Below are positions 1 through 4,911 of a stretch of 7,350 bases of DNA, one piece after another. Numbering within the stretch: position 1 is the stretch's first letter; every line of letters begins with the position of its first letter. The notes beneath the pieces are model-generated. The model was given only the letters and a program-made list of their open reading frames with translations, was not told where the DNA came from and searched no databases. The DNA lies in assembly GCA_013153955.1 (NCBI GenBank), contig JAADDM010000172.1, positions 1-7,350 on the forward strand, given 5' to 3'. Origin of the DNA: Gammaproteobacteria bacterium (GTDB taxonomy: Bacteria; Pseudomonadota; Gammaproteobacteria; Thiomicrospirales; Thiomicrospiraceae). The translations under genes were made by a program, and so were the position numbers.

Positions 1-503
1 ATATTCTAAAGTTGATGGGCGCAAATATTACGCTTGAAAATGCACATGAAGTCGGCGGTGAACCCGTTGCGGATGTCCATATTAAGTATGCGCCGCTAAC
101 AGGTATTCAAATTCCAGAACCTTTAGTCGCTCTGGCGATTGATGAGTTCCCTGTACTCTTTGTTGTTGCAGCATCGGCCGAAGGTCAAACCGTGTTAACG
201 GGGGCAGAAGAGCTGCGTGTTAAAGAGTCTGACCGTATTCAAGTGATGGCAGACGCCTTGCAAGCCGTTGGTATTGATGCCACTCCAACGCCTGATGGTA
301 TGGTTATTAATGGTGGGCAGCAAGCTGTACAGAGTGCAGAGATTCAAAGCCATCATGATCACCGCATCTCAATGGCCATGACCATTGCAGGGCTCAATGC
401 AGTGGCAGAAGTGACGATTGATGATTGCGCCAATGTAAACACCTCTTTCCCAACCTTTTTAGCGTTAATTAATCAGGTCGGCATGGATGTTAAATCTGTC
501 TAG
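1..503 (+). CDS. aroA: 3-phosphoshikimate 1-carboxyvinyltransferase (EPSP synthase), 3' part
   Basis: EPSP synthase transfers the enolpyruvyl group of PEP to shikimate-3-phosphate, the sixth step of the cytoplasmic shikimate pathway to chorismate. Only about 166 C-terminal residues of a family usually near 430 are present. The frame is open from the left edge, so the gene starts outside the window; the first in-frame TTG and ATG (12 and 15) are not its start. Visible marks are IDEFPVL, the signature RVKESDRI (codons near 213-236) and HDHRISMAM (near 355-378), followed by NVNTSFPTF close to the C-terminus. The HDHRI and VNTSFP forms look more like the Pseudomonas type than E. coli AroA, but the N-terminal LPGDKS region that would help class it is not visible. 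In many gammaproteobacteria aroA, sometimes fused to tyrA, precedes cmk and rpsA, as here. There is no clear terminator in the 99 bp before cmk, so co-transcription is likely. Confidence 0.95.
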   Translation, partial: ILKLMGANITLENAHEVGGEPVADVHIKYAPLTGIQIPEPLVALAIDEFPVLFVVAASAEGQTVLTGAEELRVKESDRIQVMADALQAVGIDATPTPDGMVINGGQQAVQSAEIQSHHDHRISMAMTIAGLNAVAEVTIDDCANVNTSFPTFLALINQVGMDVKSV

Positions 504-602
504 AGCGGTGTTACCCTCGTATAGATAGACGATGGGCTTGTTTGAGTGTAAGTCCACCAGTTTAAGAATCCTACAAAACATTTAAAAGTTGAGTGATTTA
601 AG

Positions 603-1277
603 ATGAGTGAAAACAAGGTTCCAGTCATTACCATTGATGGCCCAAGTGGGGTAGGCAAAGGTACGCTCGCACAATACCTAACCTGTAAAACTAAATTTAA
701 TCTATTAGACAGTGGTGCCATTTATCGTGCACTTGCTTATGGCGCAGTCAAGCATGGGCTTGCCCTTGATGATGTAGCAAGTCTGGTTAATCTGGCTGAA
801 AGCCTGCCCGTTACATTTATTGCCACAAGCATTCTCTACGAGGGAGAGGATGTCACCTCTAAAGTAAGAACAGAAGAGATTGCAGGCGTAGCCTCAACCG
901 TCGCCGTTATTCCAGAAGTACGCGCTGCTTTAATGAATCGCCAGAAGAATTTTGCCAGCCTACCGGGGTTGGTGGCCGATGGCCGCGATATGGGTACCGT
1001 CGTCTTTCCTGATGCAGACTTGAAACTCTATTTAACCGCCTCAGCCACAATTAGAGCGGAAAGGCGGGTTAAACAGTTGAAAAACCAAGGGGTTAGTGCT
1101 AACATTGGCCAGATAACTCGAGACATTGAAGAAAGAGATGCCCGCGACCTTAACCGTAAGACTGCGCCTTTAAAGCCAGCAGAGGACGCGATTATCATTG
1201 ATACTTCAGGGCTTGATATTACAGAGGTTTGCCGTCAGGTGGAATCTCTGCTTTGGGACAGAGGCTTACTCAAATAG
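603..1277 (+). CDS. cmk: cytidylate kinase
   Basis: This cytoplasmic enzyme phosphorylates CMP and dCMP with ATP, recycling nucleotides from RNA turnover and supplying CDP and dCDP. The 224-residue product is close to the usual length of about 225. In order it shows the P-loop GPSGVGKGT (residues 13-21), the substrate-site motif DSGAIYR (36-42), GRDMGTVVFP (127-136) and the C-terminal lid and catalytic block ERDARDLNRKTAPLKPAEDA (177-196), ending in IDTS (199-202). All are intact. The ATG at 603 leaves two short residue runs before the P-loop strand, as in the family. Its Shine-Dalgarno is poor (only a loose purine run near 588-594), so translation may be modest. The gene lies between aroA and rpsA, a classic gammaproteobacterial context. 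Confidence 0.97.
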   Translation: MSENKVPVITIDGPSGVGKGTLAQYLTCKTKFNLLDSGAIYRALAYGAVKHGLALDDVASLVNLAESLPVTFIATSILYEGEDVTSKVRTEEIAGVASTVAVIPEVRAALMNRQKNFASLPGLVADGRDMGTVVFPDADLKLYLTASATIRAERRVKQLKNQGVSANIGQITRDIEERDARDLNRKTAPLKPAEDAIIIDTSGLDITEVCRQVESLLWDRGLLK

Positions 1278-1310
1278 GGCAAGGCTTTGTTTTCAAAGAT
1301 TTATTTTTTT

Positions 1311-1353
1311 TAAAATCCCTTGTCTTAATTTTGAGACAGGGGATTTATATTTT
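1311..1353 (+). terminator. hairpin between cmk and rpsA, possible weak terminator or attenuator
   Basis: AAATCCCTTGTCT (1313-1325) pairs with AGACAGGGGATTT (1334-1346) with a single G-U wobble. The inner pairs T1326-G1333 and A1327-T1332 leave a 4-nt loop. The 3' side continues into ATATTTT, a broken U-tract, so termination may be partial. A T-rich run (1301-1311) also precedes the stem. Its place after the cmk stop suggests partial termination or RNA processing before rpsA. Whether it terminates is inference. Confidence 0.45.
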
Positions 1354-1455
1354 GTTGGCAACTGGGATGCCGACAACTAACTAACTGACCCGTTGACTGA
1401 TTAATACTCCCATCAGACATTAGAAAACGGTATGAAAAAAATGGTAACTATATCC
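1352..1455 (+). promoter_or_regulatory. structured rpsA leader, candidate S1 autoregulatory region
   Basis: A 9-bp stem, TTGTTGGCA (1352-1360) with TGCCGACAA (1368-1376), carries the apical loop ACTGGGA. A weaker stem, CTGAT (1397-1401) with ATCAG (1412-1416), follows, and then an A-rich stretch leads to the candidate starts. No AGGAGG-like Shine-Dalgarno precedes any of them. In E. coli and relatives, the rpsA translation initiation region lacks a canonical Shine-Dalgarno, folds into hairpins with GGA in apical loops, and is repressed by excess S1. The arrangement here is similar, but equivalence is inferred. TTGACT (1393-1398) resembles a -35, but no good -10 follows, so the rpsA promoter is unresolved. 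Confidence 0.45.
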
Positions 1456-3117
1456 ATGAGTGAATTATCTTTCGCTGAACTCTTTGAAGAGTCGTTCCAA
1501 GAAAAATTTAACACAGGTTCTCTAATTATCGGTACTGTCATCGGTATTGATAAAGAAACTGTACTTGTTGATGCAGGCATGAAGTCTGAATCATCTATCC
1601 CTAAGTTTCAATTCCTAGACGCAAATGGTGACCTTGAAGTTGCTGTCGGTGATGAAGTTGAAGTTTACCTAGAGTCTCTAGAAGACGGTTTAGGTGAAAC
1701 TCGTTTATCACGTGAAAAAGCGAAGCGCGCTAAGACTTGGGATCGCCTAGAAACAGCAATGGAAGAAGGCGAAGTTGTTACAGGTCTTGTGACTGGTAAA
1801 GTTAAAGGTGGTCTTACTGTTGACGTTGAAGGCGTTCGTGGTTTCCTACCTGGTTCACTTGTTGATATCCGCCCAATCCGTGACTTCGGTTTCCTTGAAG
1901 GTAAAGAGATTGAGATGAAGCTTGTTAAGCTTGATCGTAAGCGTAACAACGTTGTTGTTTCTCGTCGTGCTGTTATCGAAATCGAAAGTTCAGCTGAGCG
2001 TGAAGCGATTCTTGCTAGCATGGAAGAAGGTTCAGTTCTTAAGGGTATCGTTAAGAACCTTACTGATTACGGTGCTTTCATCGATCTTGGTGGTGTTGAC
2101 GGTCTTCTACACATTACAGACATGGCTTGGCGTCGTGTTAACCATCCTTCTGAGATTGTTAATGTTGGTGATGAAATCAACGTTAAGGTACTTAAGTTTG
2201 ATAAAGAGCGTAGCCGTGTATCTCTTGGTCTTAAGCAGCTTGAAGAAGATCCTTGGTCAGATATGGTTGCTCGTTACCCAATGGGTGTTGCGGTTGCCGG
2301 TAAGGTTGCAAACATCACTGATTACGGTGCTTTCATCGAAATCGAAGAAGGGATTGAAGGGCTTGTTCACACATCTGAACTTGACTGGACTAACCGTAAC
2401 ATCCACCCATCTAAAGTTGTACATTTAGGTCAGGAAGTTAAGGTTAAGATTCTTGATGTTGATCAAGAGCGTCGTCGTATCTCTCTATCTATCAAGCAGT
2501 GTGCAGTTAACCCTTGGGAAGGTTTCTCAGCGGTTCACGCTAAGAACGATAAGATTTCTGGTGTTATCAAGTCAATTACTGACTTCGGAATCTTCATTGG
2601 TCTAGAAGGCGGAATTGATGGTCTTGTACACCTAACTGATATCTCTTGGAAGCAAACTGGTGAAGAAGCCATTCGTGACTTCAAGAAGGGTGATGAGCTA
2701 GAAACAGTAATTCTTTCTATCGATCCTGATCGTGAGCGCATCTCTCTTGGCCTTAAGCAGCTAGAGCAAGACCCATTCGGTCAGTATGTTGCAGACAATG
2801 GTAAAGGTAGTGATGTTACTGGTACCGTTAAGTCAGTTGACGAACGTGGTGCAGTAATTGACCTAGCGCCTGAAGTTGAAGGTTACTTACGTGCATCAGA
2901 ACTTCTAGAAGACACTCGCAATGCTGCAAGCGTTCTTAAAGAAGGCGATACGGTTACGGCTCGTGTTACAAACATTGACCGTAAGAACCGTTCACTTTCA
3001 CTTTCTATGAAAGCGAAAGAAGCGGGTGAAGAAGCAGAAGCACTTAAAGGCTATTCTGAACAGCAGCAACCTGCAGCTGGCTCTACATTCGGTGATTTGT
3101 TTAAAGACAAGATGTAA
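1456..3117 (+). CDS. rpsA: 30S ribosomal protein S1
   Basis: S1 is the large, RNA-binding 30S protein that recruits and unfolds mRNAs, especially those with weak Shine-Dalgarno sequences. From this start the product is 553 residues (E. coli S1 is 557) and has six S1/OB-fold repeats, near 21-87, 105-171, 192-260, 277-347, 364-434 and 451-520. The first two are the degenerate ribosome-binding pair. Repeats 3-5 carry clear cores such as LTDYGAFIDLGGVDGLLHI, ITDYGAFIEIEEGIEGLVH and ITDFGIFIGLEGGIDGLVH. The tail ends TFGDLFKDKM. The longest frame opens at 1432 (and has another ATG at 1441). I prefer the ATG at 1456 because MSELSFAELFEES aligns with the E. coli start MTESFAQLFEES, and because the extra codons include ATA and TCC, unlike the rest of the gene. 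Neither start has a Shine-Dalgarno. Codon choice is strongly restricted (GAA, GGT, CTT, CGT, GTT), as expected for very high expression. Confidence 0.97.
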   Translation: MSELSFAELFEESFQEKFNTGSLIIGTVIGIDKETVLVDAGMKSESSIPKFQFLDANGDLEVAVGDEVEVYLESLEDGLGETRLSREKAKRAKTWDRLETAMEEGEVVTGLVTGKVKGGLTVDVEGVRGFLPGSLVDIRPIRDFGFLEGKEIEMKLVKLDRKRNNVVVSRRAVIEIESSAEREAILASMEEGSVLKGIVKNLTDYGAFIDLGGVDGLLHITDMAWRRVNHPSEIVNVGDEINVKVLKFDKERSRVSLGLKQLEEDPWSDMVARYPMGVAVAGKVANITDYGAFIEIEEGIEGLVHTSELDWTNRNIHPSKVVHLGQEVKVKILDVDQERRRISLSIKQCAVNPWEGFSAVHAKNDKISGVIKSITDFGIFIGLEGGIDGLVHLTDISWKQTGEEAIRDFKKGDELETVILSIDPDRERISLGLKQLEQDPFGQYVADNGKGSDVTGTVKSVDERGAVIDLAPEVEGYLRASELLEDTRNAASVLKEGDTVTARVTNIDRKNRSLSLSMKAKEAGEEAEALKGYSEQQQPAAGSTFGDLFKDKM

Positions 3118-3122
3118 TCAAA

Positions 3123-3152
3123 TGGTAAAGCAGTTTTAGAGCTGTTTTACCA
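3123..3152 (+). other. first hairpin after rpsA
   Basis: TGGTAAAGCAG (3123-3133) pairs with CTGTTTTACCA (3142-3152) over 11 bp with one G-U wobble and an 8-nt loop. There is no T-tract behind it, so it is more likely an mRNA 3'-end stabilising or processing hairpin than a terminator. It stands 5 nt after the rpsA stop and 1 nt before a second hairpin. Confidence 0.5.
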
Positions 3153-3153
3153 G

Positions 3154-3196
3154 TGGCTTAAGCCCTTATTAAAGTGCTTAAGCCATTTTGGTCTTT
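3154..3196 (+). terminator. second hairpin after rpsA, possible intrinsic terminator
   Basis: TGGCTTAAGC (3154-3163) pairs perfectly with GCTTAAGCCA (3176-3185). The 12-nt loop can add three inner pairs (CTT 3165-3167 with AAG 3172-3174). The 3' side runs into TTTTGGTCTTTCT, an interrupted U-tract, so termination is probably partial. Each arm contains the self-complementary octamer GCTTAAGC. It would separate rpsA from ihfB, possibly lowering ihfB expression relative to S1. Confidence 0.45.
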
Positions 3197-3213
3197 CTAA
3201 TGCATTGCATTAG
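3197..3213. repeat. 17-bp palindrome upstream of ihfB
   Basis: CTAATGCA (3197-3204) and TGCATTAG (3206-3213) are exact inverted repeats around a single central T. One-base spacing makes an RNA hairpin unlikely, so this looks more like a site for a dimeric DNA-binding protein. It lies about 50 bp before the ihfB start and overlaps a weak candidate -35. No regulator is identifiable from sequence alone. Confidence 0.5.
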
Positions 3214-3235
3214 GCATTTTAAAAGGCTCTATATT
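3205..3235 (+). promoter_or_regulatory. weak candidate ihfB promoter
   Basis: TATATT (3230-3235) matches the sigma70 -10 at five of six positions. A poor -35, TTGCAT (3205-3210), lies 19 bp upstream inside the palindrome. Spacing and -35 match are both marginal. ihfB has its own promoter in E. coli, which makes one plausible here, but read-through from rpsA could also supply transcript. Confidence 0.3.
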
Positions 3236-3260
3236 TAGAGATTATTAAGAGAATGATCAA

Positions 3261-3566
3261 ATGACAAAGTCTGAAATCATTGAACTCATTGCAAGAAAAC
3301 AGACTCAATTTTCTCAAAAGGATGTTGAGATTGCAGTGAATCAAATAGTGGATTCAATGATAGAGACACTCTCACAAGGCGAACGAATTGAGATTCGTGG
3401 CTTTGGGAGTTTTTGCCTTCATCATCGCAAAGCTAGAGTAGGCCGAAACCCCAAGACAGGGGAGACGGTTGAGTTATCTGATAAGCGCGTTCCGCACTTT
3501 AAACCAGGTAAATCTCTCAGAGAACGTGTTGACTCTTCTAAAGAGACGACAGATATTCTAGAATAA
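3261..3566 (+). CDS. ihfB: integration host factor subunit beta
   Basis: IHF-beta pairs with IHF-alpha (ihfA, not in the window) to form a nucleoid protein that bends DNA sharply at WATCARNNNNTTR sites, acting in transcription, replication and recombination. The 101-residue product covers the whole HU/IHF fold. It begins MTKSEIIELIA and has the DNA-contact strand IEIRGFGSF (residues 43-51), including Glu44 and Arg46, both used for specific recognition by the beta subunit. The minor-groove arm RNPKTG (62-67) carries the intercalating Pro64, and the C-terminus has VPHFKPGKSLRERV. These features mark it as IHF-beta rather than HU. The C-terminus is about seven residues longer than E. coli IHF-beta (94 residues) and acidic. 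TAAGAGA (3246-3252) is a fair Shine-Dalgarno 8 nt before the ATG. The position directly after rpsA is conserved in gammaproteobacteria, and a strong terminator follows. Confidence 0.97.
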   Translation: MTKSEIIELIARKQTQFSQKDVEIAVNQIVDSMIETLSQGERIEIRGFGSFCLHHRKARVGRNPKTGETVELSDKRVPHFKPGKSLRERVDSSKETTDILE

Positions 3567-3570
3567 TCCC

Positions 3571-3605
3571 AAAAAGGGGCTACAATTTGTAGCCCCTTTT
3601 TTTTT
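3571..3605 (+). terminator. strong rho-independent terminator after ihfB
   Basis: GGGGCTACA (3576-3584) pairs perfectly with TGTAGCCCC (3588-3596) around an ATT loop and is followed by nine T residues (3597-3605). Five A residues (3571-3575) lengthen the stem with A-U pairs and could give weaker termination on the other strand. It ends the rpsA-ihfB transcripts. Confidence 0.93.
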
Positions 3606-3612
3606 AATCCTC

Positions 3613-3618
3613 TATAAT
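3613..3618 (+). promoter_or_regulatory. candidate -10 element for lapA-pyrF
   Basis: A perfect TATAAT lies 38 bp before the lapA ATG, only 8 bp beyond the ihfB terminator T-tract. Any -35 at standard spacing would fall inside the terminator stem (near 3588-3596), where no good match exists; TTGTAG (3587-3592) is 20 bp away. The octamer AATCCTCT occurs twice (3606-3613 and 3616-3623), overlapping the -10. A promoter is needed here because the preceding terminator is strong. Confidence 0.5.
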
Positions 3619-3650
3619 CCTCTCTACCCCTCTTTAGAGAAAATCTCATC

Positions 3651-3992
3651 ATGTACAAGCTTATTACTTTTTTGATTACCTTAACTCTAGTTGCCGTAGG
3701 AATCATTCTTGGTATCTTAAATCCAGAGCCTGTACCACTGGATCTATTTCTGATTACCCTAACACTGCCTTTAAGTCTCGTGCTTGCTGTCATGCTCACT
3801 TTTGGCATTTTATTGGGGGCAAGCATTATTTTCATCAAAGTTGCTAAACTTAAATGGGGATTACGCCTATGTGAAAAAAGATCTATTCGTCAGGCAGATG
3901 AAATTGTGCAACTAAAGAAACAGCTTTCAATAGAGAGAAGAGCAGCTAAAACACCCTTGGCAGCGCCAACGCCTATTGAGAATAAACTTTAA
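3651..3992 (+). CDS. lapA: LapA-family (DUF1049) inner-membrane protein
   Basis: LapA (formerly YciS) is a small inner-membrane protein that, with LapB, helps coordinate lipopolysaccharide assembly and LpxC turnover in E. coli. The 113-residue product has the family layout. There are two membrane segments (about residues 3-23 and 40-63), separated by a short loop beginning NPEPVPLDL, where the family has a conserved Asn. A basic, charged C-terminal helix with coiled-coil character follows (about 74-97), then a Pro/Ala-rich tail. The assignment rests on topology, length and position upstream of pyrF, since primary sequence is poorly conserved. In enterobacteria lapB stands between lapA and pyrF, but here pyrF begins 2 bp after lapA. 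The Shine-Dalgarno is weak (TAGAGA, 3635-3640). A strong terminator and a TATAAT lie upstream, so lapA probably leads a lapA-pyrF transcript. Confidence 0.87.
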   Translation: MYKLITFLITLTLVAVGIILGILNPEPVPLDLFLITLTLPLSLVLAVMLTFGILLGASIIFIKVAKLKWGLRLCEKRSIRQADEIVQLKKQLSIERRAAKTPLAAPTPIENKL

Positions 3993-3994
3993 TT

Positions 3995-4729
3995 ATGAGC
4001 GATACCTTAATGAATAACAACGAAAATAACCCAGCAAAAGACCCTAAAGTGCTTATTGCTCTAGATTTTGCTGAAAGAGAAGTTGCACTGAGATTTGTCA
4101 AAACACTCAACCCAGAGGCTTGCCGTTTAAAAGTAGGTAAAGAGCTGTTTGCCATTACAGGACCTAGCTTTATAACCGAAATTATTCAACTCGGTTTTCA
4201 GGTGTTTCTTGACCTTAAATACCATGATATTCCAAATACGGTTGCAAAAGCCGTTCAAGCAGCTGCAAGATTGGGTGTGTGGATGGTTAATGTTCATGCA
4301 TTAGGTGGCCGAAAAATGATGGAGGCGGCTCAGGCCGCATTACAAGAGTTTGAGAAGCCACCGTTATTGATTGCGGTTACGATTCTCACCAGTATGCAGC
4401 AGGAAGATTTGGCCGAAATCGGCTTAGAAGGCTCTCCGCAGGATAATGTACTTCGACTGGCTAAACTTGCGCAAAGCTCAGGATTGGATGGCGTTGTATG
4501 CTCTGCTCATGAGGTTGCCGCAATTCGAGAATGCATTAAAGAGCCGTTCTGCCTTGTAACGCCAGGTATTCGCCCTGAGGGGAGCGCGGTAAATGACCAG
4601 AAACGCATTATGACGCCTAGACAAGCGATAGATGCCGGCTCCAGCTACCTTGTGGTGGGGCGACCTATTACACAATCAAACATTCCAATCACAGTCTTAA
4701 ATCAGATTAATCAGAGTCTAGACAACTAG
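3995..4729 (+). CDS. pyrF: orotidine 5'-phosphate decarboxylase
   Basis: OMP decarboxylase converts orotidine monophosphate to UMP, the last step of de novo pyrimidine synthesis, and works as a cytoplasmic dimer. The 244-residue product closely matches E. coli PyrF (245 residues). Substrate-site residues are visible: Asp24 in IALDF, Lys46 in RLKVGKE, and the catalytic Asp73-Lys75-Asp78 in LDLKYHDIPNT. Also present are the phosphate-loop segment TPGIRPEG (189-196) and GRPITQS (222-228) with Arg223. The ATG at 3995 lies 2 bp after the lapA stop. A second in-frame ATG at 4010 would remove five residues from a variable, Asn-rich leader. Neither has a strong Shine-Dalgarno, so translational coupling to lapA is likely. 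Residues 1-17 align poorly with homologues, so the start is less certain than the identity. Nothing suggests pyrimidine-sensing control. Confidence 0.97.
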   Translation: MSDTLMNNNENNPAKDPKVLIALDFAEREVALRFVKTLNPEACRLKVGKELFAITGPSFITEIIQLGFQVFLDLKYHDIPNTVAKAVQAAARLGVWMVNVHALGGRKMMEAAQAALQEFEKPPLLIAVTILTSMQQEDLAEIGLEGSPQDNVLRLAKLAQSSGLDGVVCSAHEVAAIRECIKEPFCLVTPGIRPEGSAVNDQKRIMTPRQAIDAGSSYLVVGRPITQSNIPITVLNQINQSLDN

Positions 4730-4733
4730 CTTA

Positions 4734-4795
4734 CCTTCCCTCAACTAAAGCTTAACGGGGAGGGAGGGCCTCGATACCCCAGAGGCTTGCTTTTT
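4734..4795 (+). terminator. probable terminator region after pyrF (two stems)
   Basis: CCTTCCCTC (4734-4742) pairs with GAGGGAGGG (4760-4768) over 9 bp with one G-U wobble. Directly behind it, GCCTC (4768-4772) pairs with GAGGC (4782-4786), extendable by two G-U pairs. TTGCTTTTT (4787-4795) then supplies a U-tract. The stems share G4768, so they could stack or compete at one base. The second stem has the form of an intrinsic terminator of moderate strength. Its T-tract overlaps the -35 of the rpsF promoter. Confidence 0.55.
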
Positions 4796-4815
4796 ACGTA
4801 TTAATCGACTATAAT
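4787..4815 (+). promoter_or_regulatory. sigma70-type promoter of the rpsF operon
   Basis: TTGCTT (4787-4792) and a perfect TATAAT (4810-4815) are separated by exactly 17 bp. TCGCGCC follows the -10 directly, a GC-rich discriminator of the kind linked to ppGpp/DksA (stringent) control at rRNA and ribosomal-protein promoters in E. coli. Transcription would begin near 4821-4824, giving a leader of about 90 nt. Stringent control is inferred from the discriminator. Confidence 0.8.
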
Positions 4816-4822
4816 TCGCGCC

Positions 4823-4885
4823 TTTCAAGCTATATGTTTGAAAATCCTTGTCTCACTGTTATCTTATTTAGATTTAACAGGAGAC
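4823..4885 (+). promoter_or_regulatory. structured 5' leader of rpsF mRNA
   Basis: The first stem is TTTCAAGC (4823-4830) with GTTTGAAA (4836-4843), eight pairs including one G-U, with a 5-nt loop. The second is longer: GTCTC (4850-4854), a bulged A4855 and CTGTT (4856-4860) pair with AACAGGAGAC (4876-4885). ATCT (4861-4864) with AGAT (4870-4873) extends it, leaving a two-T bulge. rpsF leaders in many bacteria bind the S6:S18 complex for feedback repression. The CCG trinucleotide I associate with that motif is absent here, so this may be a divergent form or a different control element. Confidence 0.45.
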
Positions 4886-4911
4886 TTTTTATTATCCATA
4901 AGGAGAAATGA

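Noticed and set aside
538..566. Possible cmk promoter (TTGTTT, 17 bp, TTTAAG)
   Set aside because: Both hexamers are weak and no terminator separates aroA from cmk, so read-through is the simpler explanation.
1198..1380. 60-codon frame spanning the end of cmk and the downstream hairpin
   Set aside because: It crosses the cmk stop in another frame, contains the hairpin sequence and has no plausible Shine-Dalgarno or homology.
1665..2021. Minus-strand open frame of 118 codons in rpsA
   Set aside because: Arg/Ser-rich antisense shadow of a strongly biased gene, with no recognisable domain.
1922..2428. Open frame of 168 codons inside rpsA, alternate frame
   Set aside because: The product is a Leu/Val-rich shadow created by the restricted GTT/CTT/CGT codon use of rpsA. 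The rpsA frame is unambiguous across six S1 domains.
3422..3838. Minus-strand open frame of 138 codons
   Set aside because: It runs antisense through ihfB, its strong terminator and lapA, and has no domain similarity.
4757..4768. Possible G-quadruplex (GGGGAGGGAGGG)
   Set aside because: Only three G-runs are present with no nearby fourth, and the G-runs are better explained by pairing with 4734-4742.
4892..4900. DnaA-box-like TTATCCATA before rpsF
   Set aside because: A single 8-of-9 match overlapping the Shine-Dalgarno. There is no cluster of boxes or A+T-rich unwinding region, so it is probably chance.
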